From assembly GCA_031254035.1 (NCBI GenBank), contig JAIRVF010000049.1, forward strand, positions 1-61,408: a DNA stretch of 61,408 nucleotides, in the 5' to 3' direction. The position numbers were made by a program, and so were the translations under genes. The stretch comes from Paenibacillus sp. (lineage in GTDB: Bacteria > Bacillota > Bacilli > Paenibacillales > Paenibacillaceae). The notes below the pieces were generated by a model. It was given only the letters and a program-made list of their open reading frames with translations. It had not been told where the DNA came from and searched no databases. This document shows positions 41,521-51,009 of this stretch, in pieces (position 1 is the stretch's first letter; every line of letters begins with the position of its first letter).

Positions 41521-42814
41521 AATAGTCGCGAATCTCCTTCCATTCCGCGATCATTTCGCGGCGCAGCCGGGTCGGCTCGAGGATCTCGCAGCTGGAGCCG
41601 AAGCTCCGCAGCCACGGCTTGATTTCTATCGTTCCGTTCACAGTAATTTCGTAGGTGAAGGACTCGTCGTTTTCCTCTACAATTTGCCCCCATTGCCCCT
41701 GCAGCAGCACCCGTTCTTTGACGAAGTTCGGACCATGGCCGGGGTTGTAGAACTTGGCGCGGACCGTGACCGGAGCCCCCGTATCGATCAGCCAGCTGAG
41801 ACGAAGTTTTTCTTGAAGTGCCTGCTGCTTTCCCTCAAACCATGTGGGATCTACTACTTCATCTTCTTCGAACTGCGTAATGCCTTCCATTCGGTACTTC
41901 CGAATTCCTTCCCGTCCGTGAGCGAGCAGATACCAGCGGCCATATTGATGGTCATAGACGACTTTAAGTGGCAGTATTTTCTCCGATTTCCCTTCCGTCT
42001 CCCGTTCAAATAAAGGATTGGTGTTTTGGGAGGCATAACTCTTCCCCGCTTTGGGTGAGAAATACAGGAACCGGACCTTGCGGTGCTCGCGTATGGCGTT
42101 CAGGATGGTGAACAAGTGGGCTTCATCCAAAATTCTGGAGTGATAGTGATATTTATATAAAAAAGGCTCGATTGCATGTTTTTCCGCAAAGCTGCGGATA
42201 AGCTGTTTTTTCAGTCCATCCCGCAGCAGATAGCCTTGTACGGATGGGATATGCGTATTAGCCATCACGTCTACGAAATCATATAAATCAAGCAGCTCGT
42301 CTTCCGTCAACTCATGGACCAGTTCATTTCGAATGGCATATTTGAAAGGACGGCTGCCGCCCTCTTTTTGAATGACACCAACCTCTTCAAGGTATTTCAG
42401 GTCTTTGCGAATCGTTTTCTCATCCGGCAAGGGGAGATTGGCAGGAAGTGCGTTCATGCAGCAATCCAGCAGCTCAAGCACGGTCAGAGACTGTGCGTTC
42501 AAGGCACCGAGAAGCAGGGAAAGCCTCTGGCTTTCGGACTCCTTCAGGGACTTGGCGCGGAACAGGAACAGCAGCATCGGATCTGCCGAATCATAGTAAT
42601 TGTAACGGAAGCCTTCGGTAAATTCCTTGCCCTCTTCTTCCGGGAGCTGTTGGTACGTCGCCTGGACGATTTCTTTGAGACGACGGATCGTTTTATCGAA
42701 TGTGTTTACGGAAATCCCCAGCCGCTTCGCAAATTGTTGCCTGTTATACGCACCGCTTGTCAGCATCAGCATGCGCAGAAACTGTATCTCCTTATCGAAG
42801 CTCTCCTTGGCCAT
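41507..42814 (-). CDS. WYL-domain transcriptional regulator
   Basis: A 435-residue regulator. The N-terminus holds a winged HTH (FAKRLGISVNTFDKTIRRLK, about 23-45), then a long helical linker with a second HTH-like part. The WYL domain starts near residue 255 (HRKVRFLYFSPKAGKSY) with the core KVVYDHQYGRWYLLAHGREG and ends in a WCX-type region. It is expressed from a start at 42814, divergent from the Hen1-Pnkp pair, and overlaps the smaller WYL protein downstream. A nucleic-acid-damage sensor controlling the RNA-repair genes is a plausible role from position, as with other WYL regulators that respond to single-stranded DNA. Confidence 0.85.
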   Translation of the reverse strand: MAKESFDKEIQFLRMLMLTSGAYNRQQFAKRLGISVNTFDKTIRRLKEIVQATYQQLPEEEGKEFTEGFRYNYYDSADPMLLFLFRAKSLKESESQRLSLLLGALNAQSLTVLELLDCCMNALPANLPLPDEKTIRKDLKYLEEVGVIQKEGGSRPFKYAIRNELVHELTEDELLDLYDFVDVMANTHIPSVQGYLLRDGLKKQLIRSFAEKHAIEPFLYKYHYHSRILDEAHLFTILNAIREHRKVRFLYFSPKAGKSYASQNTNPLFERETEGKSEKILPLKVVYDHQYGRWYLLAHGREGIRKYRMEGITQFEEDEVVDPTWFEGKQQALQEKLRLSWLIDTGAPVTVRAKFYNPGHGPNFVKERVLLQGQWGQIVEENDESFTYEITVNGTIEIKPWLRSFGSSCEILEPTRLRREMIAEWKEIRDYYESV

Positions 42815-43050
42815 CTGTTATTTCTCCTTCTTCCCAATCATGTTCTTTCTATTGTAACAGGGGAGGGGGATGGTTAACATGTTTGGTTTTTACGAAAAAA
42901 CACAAGCAGACACATGTTCTGAGATGAAATTTAAGGGGTTTATTTCCGGTTTGTAATACTTACGCCATGTTCGCGGAAATGAAAATGAGCGATGATTTCA
43001 ACAACAGGCAGAGCGCTTGTGAAAAATGATAAGCAAGGAGTGAAACAAGG

Positions 43051-44316
43051 GTGACAATCGTTCAATTGAGATCCACAAACCCGCATTTTTCGTTTCTGAT
43101 CAAAAAGAACCCGGATTCCGGCATGATTCTGCGGAGCATCCGAAAAGGGATGGCGTATGGATGGTATACGGACGAGCAGACATTTAACGTCTATTTTAAG
43201 GATGCGGACAATGAAATTTCATATAAACAGCATGAACAGGAAAACTTCGAATATTTAAACGTGTCGCGTTACAACACACCTTTGTTTCCGTTAAACGTGA
43301 TTAGCGAATTCTTTTCCTCACCACATAAAGCGCATGACGAGCGCGATGTTGAAGGATATGAGCATACTTTTTATATCAACATGATCCATATTGAACTCAT
43401 CAGGTACATCGAATTTTTCGAAAAGCACCTCAAAGATTTTTCATTTAAAGTCGAACATCTGGCGCATAAGAGCTATTCGCTGACCGTTACGACGCGTAGA
43501 AGCCTATATCAGCTCCTGCATGTGGTGAGCGTATTATGCCTGTTTTTGTCCATGTTCGGCAACGAATATATCGATATCTCAGAAAGTGTTTTGGATAAAT
43601 ACATCAAGAGCATCAACGTCATCGATGCACCCTTTTATATCCGAAGCTTGTTTATGCGCAATTTCCTGTCTTCCAAGGAACGGTATCGCAAATACAAAGA
43701 AGAGCTTGAGGCAACGAACCGCTACCAAATCCAGTTTGCGTATGGAGGGACCGCGCTGCAGCGGAGAAATTATATCGGCGGCGTGCTGCCTTTTGATAAA
43801 GCGATTCTTGATGTTGGGTGCGGCGAAGGACTTTATGCGCTCTCATTTGCCGGCAAGATTGACGGTATCTATTACGCCGTTGATATCAATGAAGAAGTTC
43901 TGGGCAAAATGGGCCGCAAAGCGGATGCCAGACAAATTGATAATATCGCGGCCTTCCGCTCTCTAGATCTTTTCCTTGAGGAGTATAACGGCGAACGGGT
44001 GGATGTCATTTTGACCGAAGTGATTGAGCATATGGGGCTAGAGGAAGCAGCGCGGCTGATTCGGCAGATCGCTTCCGAAGTTGATTTCGAACATTTAATT
44101 ATCACGACCCCGAATGCGGACTTTAACCGATTCTACGAATTAACGGGCTTCCGCCATAACGATCACAAATGGGAGATGGGCCAGGAAGATTTTCAGCAGT
44201 GGATGCTGGGGGTTATCCGGGAATTAGGACTACATCACGAGTTTGTGGCGATCGGGGATGGAGTCGATCAGATCCAGACGACGCAGGGCGTTATTTTGAA
44301 AAAAAGGGGGGCTTAG
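43051..44316 (+). CDS. hen1: 3'-terminal RNA ribose 2'-O-methyltransferase Hen1
   Basis: A 421-residue bacterial Hen1. Residues 1-~240 are the ligase-Pnkp-associating N-terminal region. The C-terminal methyltransferase has SAM motif ILDVGCGEGLYALSFAG (about 252), the acidic SAM site YYAVDINEE, and the metal-binding set TEVIEHM with the later His of HNDHKWEM. The enzyme methylates the 2'-OH of the 3' end of a cleaved RNA before ligation, making the repaired site resist a second cut. The next gene, 4 bases on, encodes Pnkp, and together they form the repair complex. The length is slightly below the Clostridium homologue of about 465. Confidence 0.9.
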   Translation: MTIVQLRSTNPHFSFLIKKNPDSGMILRSIRKGMAYGWYTDEQTFNVYFKDADNEISYKQHEQENFEYLNVSRYNTPLFPLNVISEFFSSPHKAHDERDVEGYEHTFYINMIHIELIRYIEFFEKHLKDFSFKVEHLAHKSYSLTVTTRRSLYQLLHVVSVLCLFLSMFGNEYIDISESVLDKYIKSINVIDAPFYIRSLFMRNFLSSKERYRKYKEELEATNRYQIQFAYGGTALQRRNYIGGVLPFDKAILDVGCGEGLYALSFAGKIDGIYYAVDINEEVLGKMGRKADARQIDNIAAFRSLDLFLEEYNGERVDVILTEVIEHMGLEEAARLIRQIASEVDFEHLIITTPNADFNRFYELTGFRHNDHKWEMGQEDFQQWMLGVIRELGLHHEFVAIGDGVDQIQTTQGVILKKRGA

Positions 44317-44320
44317 ACCC

Positions 44321-46906
44321 ATGGAAATCCGCGCAAAAATGCATACCATCTTCATGCTCGTCGGTTCCACGGAATGCGGCAAAACGACGTTTGCCAAGGA
44401 ATTACTGATGCCGGGACTGCGATTTGAGGATGCCTACACCAAGCTGAAAGCAAACATTCAATATTTGTCATCCGATGGGATCCGCCAGGAGGTGCTCGGA
44501 TATGATTACGATAAATACGACCAGGTCATGTTAGAGGCAAGCGAGCAGGCCTTTCATCTCTTGTTCGAAAAACTAAAAATGGTCACTTCGTTTCCGGTGA
44601 ATGCGGAGTTTGTGGTGGTGGATACGACCGGACTCGCGGAGGATTTTCGGAAAAAGGTACGGGATATTGCACGTCAAAATCACTATAATATCGAAGTCAT
44701 CGTGTTCGATTACCGGAAAAGGGAAGACTATTACGCCTCGGAGCGCTCCAAGCGGCTCATTACGAACCATATCAACCGACTGAAAAAAGAAGTGCTCGGA
44801 GCTCTGCCACGTGAAGGATACGAGAAGATTCATAAGATCCGTGCGAAGGATTTTTACTTGCCTAATGAAGGAAAAGGAAATCCGGAGTACAGCGTTGTGA
44901 TTGAGGATTTGGATACATACCGGGAGGCGGTTCTCCCGCAGGATGGGCAGTACATTATTGTAGGGGATGCCCATGAATGCGTGGAGGAGTTGAAAGGCCT
45001 GCTGCTTAGTTACGGCTATCGAATAGAGTCCAATACATTGGTGGCGGGAGAGAAGCTGCGGCATACGAAGATTATTTTGGCCGGGGACTGGATCGATAAG
45101 GGGAAGCAGACGCGGGAAATCATCGATTTTCTGTATGACAATCAGGAGTTTTTCCTATTTGTGCTGGGGAATCATGAGAACTTTGTCTATAAGTATCTGC
45201 AAGGCGAGATCAGCGGCGTGGACCAGGAACTTTTGCGTACGTATTTTGATTCTACGGAAATTCTTGCGGCAGATGCGGAGCTGCTATGGAAATTCAATCA
45301 TTTGGTTGCGAAAGCGAAGCCGTTTTACCGCTATGTAGGGACGGAAGGACCATCTTATTATGTAACGCATGCACCTTGCAAAAATAAATATATCGGCAAG
45401 CTGGATACGAAGTCTGCCCGTCACCAGCGCAATTTCAGAATCGATCGGGAGGCACCGCTTGAAGAGCAGCTCTCTTTCCTGCAGGAAGAGGCGGTAAGGA
45501 ACCATCCGTTTCATATCTTTGGACATGTTGCCGCGGGTCGCGCTTTCCGAATCGGCAACAAAATCCATCTCGATACCGGAGCGGTGCACGGCAATGGATT
45601 GACGTCCGTTATGATCACGTTTAAACCGTTCATGAAGTCGCATAAATCGCGCAATGCCGTTTTGAGCGAGGAACTGCCGGTATTGTTTAAGGAAAATCGG
45701 AAGGTTTCGGTGCAGGATCTGGGCGAGGACGACATCCGGCGGCTGCATTATTGTTCCCGGCATAAGATCAATTTCATTTCAGGGACGATGTCCCCGGCGG
45801 ATAAGGACCCGGATGCGAACGAATTAGAATCACTGAAGTGTGGGCTGGACTATTTTAAGGATCGTGGCGTTCATCAGGTGGTGTTACAGCCAAAATATAT
45901 GGGATCGCGTTGTAATATTTATCTGCATGGAGAGCTGGATCAATGTTTTGCCGTGAGCCGGAATGGCTATAAAGTGAATCAGGTGGATTTGACTGAAGTT
46001 TATGAAAAGCTGCTGGCTAAGTTTGGCGCGTACATGGAGAAGCAGGATATCCGCATGTTGATGCTGGACGGGGAGTTGATGCCGTGGAATGCACTTGGGG
46101 AAGGTTTGATTCAGCGTCAGTTCAAGCCAATTGAGAAGGCGCTTGAGACGGAACTGGCATTTTTGCGGCAGAACGGTTTTGAATCTGCATTGCAGGCTTT
46201 GACCGGAGAGTATCAGGCGAGCGGATTTGAGCAGGATCAATACCACATGTCCAAAAGCATCCTAAGTGATAAATACGGTTCCAGCGTCTATCAAAATTAT
46301 AAATATCTTCACGATATCCAGGAAACCTATGTTCCTTTGGTTGAGCATGTTCAGGCTTATGAGACCTATAAAAAGCAGCTTGAGTTTTATGCTGAAGCGG
46401 GGAGCATGGAATATAAACCTTTTGCGATATTGAAAATCGTGTTTAATAACGACGAGGAGCAAATTCCGCAGTGGAAGACCTCTGAGATGTATGGTTTTCT
46501 GTCGGAGGATGAGTCCGTCAACCTTGATCTGTCGGAACCGGAGAGTTATGGCGAGGCTGAGCAATTTTTTGCCAAACTGACGATGGAGAATCATATGGAG
46601 GGTATCGTAATCAAACCCGAGCTTTGGGACGGTCGGACGGTGCCGTACATGAAGGTGCGCAACCCGGACTACCTGTCCATTATTTACGGTTATGATTACA
46701 AATTCCCGCATAAATACCGGAAACTGATGAAGCAAAAAAGCATTACACGCAAGCTGCGGACCTCGCTGAATGAATACCAGTTTGGCGTCCGGATGCTTGG
46801 CATTAAGCATGACGAGATTGCGCCTGATCATGAAGCGTATCAGGAGGTCGCGGCCAACTTGCTGTTTGAGGTAGCCCAAGAACAAGAGATAGACCCGCGG
46901 TTGTAG
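44321..46906 (+). CDS. pnkp: Polynucleotide kinase-phosphatase Pnkp (kinase, phosphatase, ligase)
   Basis: An 861-residue three-domain enzyme. Residues 1-~175 are a 5'-OH kinase with P-loop GSTECGKTTF. Then a metallophosphatase: GDAHE, GDWIDKGKQT, GNHENFVY, THAP and FGHVAAG carry the metal ligands. The C-terminal ligase-like domain shows QPKYMGSRCNIYLH (Lys nucleophile of KxxG), LDGELMPW and MEGIVIKPE. It heals ends (5'-phosphate, 3'-OH) and seals them with the help of Hen1. Length agrees with the Clostridium enzyme of about 870. Encoded four bases behind Hen1, after a GGGGGGC site. Confidence 0.92.
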   Translation: MEIRAKMHTIFMLVGSTECGKTTFAKELLMPGLRFEDAYTKLKANIQYLSSDGIRQEVLGYDYDKYDQVMLEASEQAFHLLFEKLKMVTSFPVNAEFVVVDTTGLAEDFRKKVRDIARQNHYNIEVIVFDYRKREDYYASERSKRLITNHINRLKKEVLGALPREGYEKIHKIRAKDFYLPNEGKGNPEYSVVIEDLDTYREAVLPQDGQYIIVGDAHECVEELKGLLLSYGYRIESNTLVAGEKLRHTKIILAGDWIDKGKQTREIIDFLYDNQEFFLFVLGNHENFVYKYLQGEISGVDQELLRTYFDSTEILAADAELLWKFNHLVAKAKPFYRYVGTEGPSYYVTHAPCKNKYIGKLDTKSARHQRNFRIDREAPLEEQLSFLQEEAVRNHPFHIFGHVAAGRAFRIGNKIHLDTGAVHGNGLTSVMITFKPFMKSHKSRNAVLSEELPVLFKENRKVSVQDLGEDDIRRLHYCSRHKINFISGTMSPADKDPDANELESLKCGLDYFKDRGVHQVVLQPKYMGSRCNIYLHGELDQCFAVSRNGYKVNQVDLTEVYEKLLAKFGAYMEKQDIRMLMLDGELMPWNALGEGLIQRQFKPIEKALETELAFLRQNGFESALQALTGEYQASGFEQDQYHMSKSILSDKYGSSVYQNYKYLHDIQETYVPLVEHVQAYETYKKQLEFYAEAGSMEYKPFAILKIVFNNDEEQIPQWKTSEMYGFLSEDESVNLDLSEPESYGEAEQFFAKLTMENHMEGIVIKPELWDGRTVPYMKVRNPDYLSIIYGYDYKFPHKYRKLMKQKSITRKLRTSLNEYQFGVRMLGIKHDEIAPDHEAYQEVAANLLFEVAQEQEIDPRL

Positions 46907-46986
46907 CGATGGTTATCACCAGCGCAATTTGCTTATGGACTCAGGGGAGCTGGTCCATGGATAGATGCTGCTCCCCTCCACATTTT

Positions 46987-47014
46987 AAGCGGCCTTAGTC
47001 GGTCGCTTTTTTTG
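46987..47014 (+). terminator. Intrinsic terminator after the RNA-repair operon
   Basis: AAGCGGCC pairs with GGTCGCTT (one G-T pair) around a TTAGTC loop, with TTTTTT behind. A second inverted repeat, GGGGAGC/GCTCCCC, lies 50 bp upstream. Confidence 0.7.
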
Positions 47015-47218
47015 TGAAATGGTTTGATTTTTTGAAGCCAAGATTGTTATTGAATGGCGGCAAGCTCCGTACGAGCAAATAAGGAAATTCTACAGTTTAA
47101 TGACACTGTACAAATTGTGTTGAAATACATAGACGTAAGGGATGGAAAGCTATACCATAACGAATAAAGAGTGGTGAATGCGTTTATATTGAAGAATATT
47201 GAAGACTTGGTGAACAGG
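47015..47218. other. Intergenic region without a recognised gene
   Basis: About 200 bp, AT-rich, with no recognised gene, between the RNA-repair terminator and the ahp promoter. Confidence 0.5.
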
Positions 47219-47254
47219 TTGACATTGAGAACGATTAGCATATAATAATAAATA
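47219..47254 (+). promoter_or_regulatory. Near-consensus promoter with PerR-box-like overlap
   Basis: TTGACA (47219-47224) and TATAAT (47241-47246) with a 16-bp spacer make an excellent vegetative promoter, about 100 bp before the peroxiredoxin gene. The stretch 47240-47254 matches the PerR-box pattern TTATAATnATTATAA at about 10-11 of 14 fixed positions, so peroxide control is plausible. Confidence 0.5.
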
Positions 47255-47343
47255 TAAATAAGTAGTGCATCTAGTTAAGACAGTGTAATCCACTGTCCAA
47301 CTTCTACATTATAAACCAAAATATCTAGGAGGTACGAATAATC

Positions 47344-47907
47344 ATGTCATTGATTGGAAAAGAAGTACTACCGTTTCAAGCACAAGCATATCACAACGGA
47401 GAATTTATTAGCGTAAGCGAGGAGAACTTTAAAGGTAAATGGAGTGTAGTTTGCTTTTATCCAGCAGACTTTACATTCGTATGCCCTACCGAGCTTTCTG
47501 ATTTGCAAGATCAATATGCAACTTTGAAAGACCTTGGCGTTGAAGTATATTCCGTATCTACGGATACTCATTTTGTACACAAAGCTTGGCATGATAGCTC
47601 CGAAGCTATCGGCAAAGTTACTTACATTATGATTGGCGACCCTTCACATACGATTTCCCGCAACTTCGATGTGCTGATCGAAGCAGATGGCGTTGCAGAC
47701 CGTGGTACTTTCATCATCGATCCAGACGGAGTCATCCAAGCGGTTGAAATCACTGCTGGCGGCATCGGACGTGATGCTAGCATTCTGATCGACAAGATCA
47801 AAGCGGCTCAATATGTTCGCAAACATCCAGGTGAAGTATGCCCTGCGAAATGGAAAGAAGGAGCTACAACATTGAAACCTAGCCTCGATCTAGTAGGCAA
47901 GATTTAA
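47344..47907 (+). CDS. ahpC: Alkyl hydroperoxide reductase peroxiredoxin subunit AhpC
   Basis: A 187-residue typical 2-Cys peroxiredoxin. The peroxidatic Cys is C47 in [10 protein letters not shown]; the resolving Cys is in GEVCPAKW near residue 166; the conserved Trp and Arg of the active-site shell are also present. It reduces hydrogen peroxide and organic peroxides in the cytoplasm and is recycled by AhpF, whose gene follows after 12 bases. AGGAGG lies upstream of the ATG. Regulation by a PerR-like site is suggested above. Confidence 0.96.
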   Translation: MSLIGKEVLPFQAQAYHNGEFISVSEENFKGKWSVVCFYPADFTFVCPTELSDLQDQYATLKDLGVEVYSVSTDTHFVHKAWHDSSEAIGKVTYIMIGDPSHTISRNFDVLIEADGVADRGTFIIDPDGVIQAVEITAGGIGRDASILIDKIKAAQYVRKHPGEVCPAKWKEGATTLKPSLDLVGKI

Positions 47908-47919
47908 GGAGAGCGAACC

Positions 47920-49449
47920 ATGAAACTGGATGCAGACATTAGACAACAATTGGAGCAATACCTTCAGCTTATGGAAGGCGATGTTCTGCTGAAAGTCAGT
48001 GCGGGAACCGACTCGGTATCAAAAGACATGCTGGACTTAGTGGATGAACTGTCCAGCATGTCTGACAAAATTACTGTGGAGCAAGCTCATTTGTCTAGAA
48101 CTCCAAGTTTTAGCGTCAATCGAGTTGGTGAAGACACTGGCGTCACATTTGCTGGGGTTCCACTCGGGCATGAATTTACTTCGTTAGTTTTGGCCTTGCT
48201 TCAAGTCAGCGGAAGACCTCCAAAGGTTGAACAAAGCATTATTGACCAGATTAAGAGCATTAAGGGCGAATATCACTTTGAAACTTATGTCAGCTTATCC
48301 TGCCACAACTGTCCTGATGTCGTGCAGGCGCTGAACATGATGAGTGTTCTTAACCCCGGTATTACCCATACGATGATTGATGGTGCTGCTTTCAAGTCCG
48401 AAGTCGAAAGCAAGGACATTATGGCTGTGCCGTCAGTTTATCTGAATGCTGAGTTCTTTGAAAGCGGCCGGATGACCATCGACGATATTCTCGCCAAGCT
48501 TGGTACCTCGGATACATCCGAGTTTGAGAATAAAGAACCTTACGACGTATTGGTTGTCGGAGGCGGCCCAGCCGGCGCGAGTGCGGCGATTTATGCGGCG
48601 CGTAAAGGTATCCGCACGGGTATTGTTGCCGACCGTTTTGGCGGACAGGTTAATGATACTCTGGGGATCGAGAACTTTATCAGCGTGAAATACACGGAAG
48701 GGCCTAAGCTCGCTGCAAGCCTTGAAGAGCATACCAAAGAGTATGGCATTGACATTATGAAGGCACAGCGTGCGAAACGCCTGGAGAAGAAAGACCTCGT
48801 TGAAGTTGAATTGGAAAATGGCGCGGTTCTGAAGAGTAAGACTGTGATCATTTCCACCGGTGCTCGTTGGCGCAACCTGGGTGTGCCTGGTGAAGCCGAG
48901 TTCAAGAACAAAGGTGTGGCTTATTGCCCACATTGTGACGGTCCATTGTTTGCCGGAAAACACGTTGCGGTAGTTGGCGGCGGCAATTCTGGTGTTGAGG
49001 CAGCCATTGACCTCGCAGGTGTCGCGGAACATGTCACCGTTTTTGAGTTTATGTCTGAATTAAAGGCTGATTCCGTGCTGCAAGACCGTCTCAACAGCTT
49101 GCCTAACACCACAGTACTCAAGAACGCTCAAGTAAAAGAAATTACCGGAACCAACAAAGTTGACGGTATGACTTACATCGAGCGTGAGAGCGGCGAAGAG
49201 AAGCATGTCGATCTGCAAGGTGTGTTTGTTCAAATCGGTCTCGTGCCGAATACAGACTGGTTGGCTGATACGCTTGAACGTACGCGTACAGGTGAAATTG
49301 TCGTAGACAGTCATGGTGCAACCAGTATCCCTGGAGTATTTGCCGCAGGCGACTGCACGAATTCGCCTTACAAGCAAATTATTATCTCGATGGGATCCGG
49401 TGCTACTGCAGCTCTTGGAGCATTTGATTATATGATTCGCAATCACTAA
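47920..49449 (+). CDS. ahpF: Alkyl hydroperoxide reductase flavoprotein AhpF
   Basis: A 509-residue full-length AhpF. The N-terminal ~200 residues hold the double thioredoxin-like domain with the redox pair SCHNCPD. The FAD-binding motif is VVGGGPAGASAAIYAARKG (about 212), the second redox pair CPHCDG is near 333, and the NAD(P)H motif is VVGGGNSGVEAAIDLAG. The C-terminal FAD stretch GVFAAGDCTNSPYK is complete. It passes electrons from NADH through FAD and the Cys pairs to AhpC. AGGAGAG sits before the ATG; co-transcribed with ahpC. Confidence 0.96.
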   Translation: MKLDADIRQQLEQYLQLMEGDVLLKVSAGTDSVSKDMLDLVDELSSMSDKITVEQAHLSRTPSFSVNRVGEDTGVTFAGVPLGHEFTSLVLALLQVSGRPPKVEQSIIDQIKSIKGEYHFETYVSLSCHNCPDVVQALNMMSVLNPGITHTMIDGAAFKSEVESKDIMAVPSVYLNAEFFESGRMTIDDILAKLGTSDTSEFENKEPYDVLVVGGGPAGASAAIYAARKGIRTGIVADRFGGQVNDTLGIENFISVKYTEGPKLAASLEEHTKEYGIDIMKAQRAKRLEKKDLVEVELENGAVLKSKTVIISTGARWRNLGVPGEAEFKNKGVAYCPHCDGPLFAGKHVAVVGGGNSGVEAAIDLAGVAEHVTVFEFMSELKADSVLQDRLNSLPNTTVLKNAQVKEITGTNKVDGMTYIERESGEEKHVDLQGVFVQIGLVPNTDWLADTLERTRTGEIVVDSHGATSIPGVFAAGDCTNSPYKQIIISMGSGATAALGAFDYMIRNH

Positions 49450-49549
49450 ACTTTTTGCAGGATGCATTTGGATTTATAAATCGTGGCGGACGATCCTCGT
49501 CCTCCATATATAAAGGGGCCGCCCCAAAAGGTGAACTGCCCCGCGTCAA

Positions 49550-49695
49550 GTAGCGAAATTGATGCAAAAGTGCATCTATTTACGACACAACGGCTTGATT
49601 TGGAGAAAAAGCTTGCGAAAGTGCAAGCTTTTTCTTTTTTCTGAGCGCAATTAGGTCATTCATGATCAAAAGGTTGCACTTTCGCATCAATTCTG
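49550..49695. repeat. Dispersed hairpin repeat B, copy 2 (longer)
   Basis: The first ~118 bp nearly match 1530-1647. The stem AAAAAGCTTGC/GCAAGCTTTTT is perfect here and is followed by CTTTTTT. This copy continues to TTGCACTTTCGCATCAATT, an inverted version of the left end AATTGATGCAAAAGTGCA, so the complete unit has inverted ends and behaves like a palindromic or MITE-like element. Variants of the TTGATGCGAAAGTGCA word recur again just downstream. Confidence 0.75.
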
Positions 49696-49816
49696 CCTCC
49701 CACACCACGAAACTCCTGAAAAGGCTGCACAATCGCAACAATTGTATTTCGACTTTCAAAACTCCAGGATAGAGAGAAACTCGAGGATGGAGAGTTATTA
49801 CGGATGGTAAGAGAAT

Positions 49817-49850
49817 CTGCTTAAGCGAGGAGCTTAAGCAGGTTTTTTTT
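49817..49850 (+). terminator. Intrinsic terminator
   Basis: CTGCTTAAGC pairs with GCTTAAGCAG around GAGGA, followed by eight T. It ends any transcript from ahpF or the repeat. Confidence 0.85.
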
Positions 49851-50033
49851 GTGCACGTGATTAGCAAAGTTCACGGGGAAGTATAAAAAATCAAGTTTTT
49901 GTCATATGGTCCCCCAGATTTTAGGGGGTTAGAATGTAGGAGTAATACACGAGCTGCTAAATCTTTTCGTGCCGATAGGCAACGAAAGGGATCCAAACCG
50001 GATATAAGACATTGTCAGTATGGGAGGATGAGT

Positions 50034-50978
50034 ATGTCGCTAGGTAAGCCATATAAGCATAATAAAAGCTTCGCGGTAAGATTTATGCAGCAATGGGATA
50101 TTCAACTGATGGTATGGCCGGCCATTATTTTGGTTTTTATATTTTCGTATCTGCCTATGTATGGGGTATTAACCGGGTTTATGGATTACAGCCTCTTTAC
50201 AGGATCGAGAATTTGGGAGAACCCTTGGGTAGGTTGGAAGCATTTTGAAGCCTTTTTTAATGCGCCGGAATTCTGGATGGTAATGCGCAACACGCTGATC
50301 ATTAGTGGTTTGAAGTTGCTCATTGTCTTCCCGGCCCCGATTATTCTGGCGCTGATGCTGAATGAAGTTCGTCATATGATGTTTAAAAGAATTGTCCAAA
50401 CGATTACATATCTGCCGCATTTCCTCTCATGGGTTATCGTCGCTGGATTTGTTATGGCAATGCTTTCGACGGAAAACGGAAGTGTGAATCTCCTTTTGCA
50501 GCATGCAGGGGCAATCGACGAACCGGTTAATTTCCTTTCCCTGTCGGAGTATTTCTGGTCGATTCTGATTTCGGCCAATGTCTGGAAAGAGATCGGTTTT
50601 GGTTCCATCGTGTATCTGGCGGCCATTGCTGGGGTGGACCCGCATATGTACGAGGCGGCCGATATCGACGGAGCAAGCAAATTTAAACAGATTTATATGA
50701 TTACATTGCCTACCATCATGCCTGTCATTTCGATCTTCTTGATTCTCCAAGTCGGCAGTTTGCTGAGTGCAGGTTTCGAAGATATTTTGCTGCTTGCCGG
50801 CAATCCTGTATTAAGGCCTGTATCCGATGTCCTCGATACGTATGTCTACCGGGTCGGCTTGGCCAATCACCGGCTTTCCTATGCTACAGCTGTCGGATTG
50901 TTTAAGTCCGTGATTGGGATCTTGCTATTGACCATAGCCAACTCGATCGGGCGTAAGTGGAACAACAGTTTATGGTAG
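50034..50978 (+). CDS. ABC sugar transporter permease, LplB type (second locus)
   Basis: About 314 residues from the ATG of MSLGKPYKHNKSFAV; GGGAGG is six bases upstream. A frame open 45 codons further upstream has no such site and an atypical sequence. Six transmembrane helices and EAA loop MYEAADIDGASKFKQIYMIT. The FSYLPMYGVLTGFMDYSLF opening block is typical of LplB. It forms the channel with the permease encoded next. As in the first locus, no ATPase gene is present. Confidence 0.9.
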   Translation: MSLGKPYKHNKSFAVRFMQQWDIQLMVWPAIILVFIFSYLPMYGVLTGFMDYSLFTGSRIWENPWVGWKHFEAFFNAPEFWMVMRNTLIISGLKLLIVFPAPIILALMLNEVRHMMFKRIVQTITYLPHFLSWVIVAGFVMAMLSTENGSVNLLLQHAGAIDEPVNFLSLSEYFWSILISANVWKEIGFGSIVYLAAIAGVDPHMYEAADIDGASKFKQIYMITLPTIMPVISIFLILQVGSLLSAGFEDILLLAGNPVLRPVSDVLDTYVYRVGLANHRLSYATAVGLFKSVIGILLLTIANSIGRKWNNSLW

Positions 50979-51009
50979 AGATTGAACTGACGATTGGGAG
51001 GCGGGGTTT

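Larger units (their letters stand above)
49450..50033. other. Intergenic region with repeat B and a terminator
   Basis: No gene is supported. It holds repeat B copy 2 (49550-49695), related inverted units up to about 49760, a strong terminator (49817-49850) and a CCCCC/GGGGG hairpin at 49913-49930 before the permease gene. Confidence 0.6.

Noticed and set aside
49899..50033. Upstream extension of the LplB-type permease start
   Set aside because: The extra 45 codons cross a CCCCC/GGGGG hairpin and have no ribosome binding site; the ATG at 50034 has one at ideal spacing.
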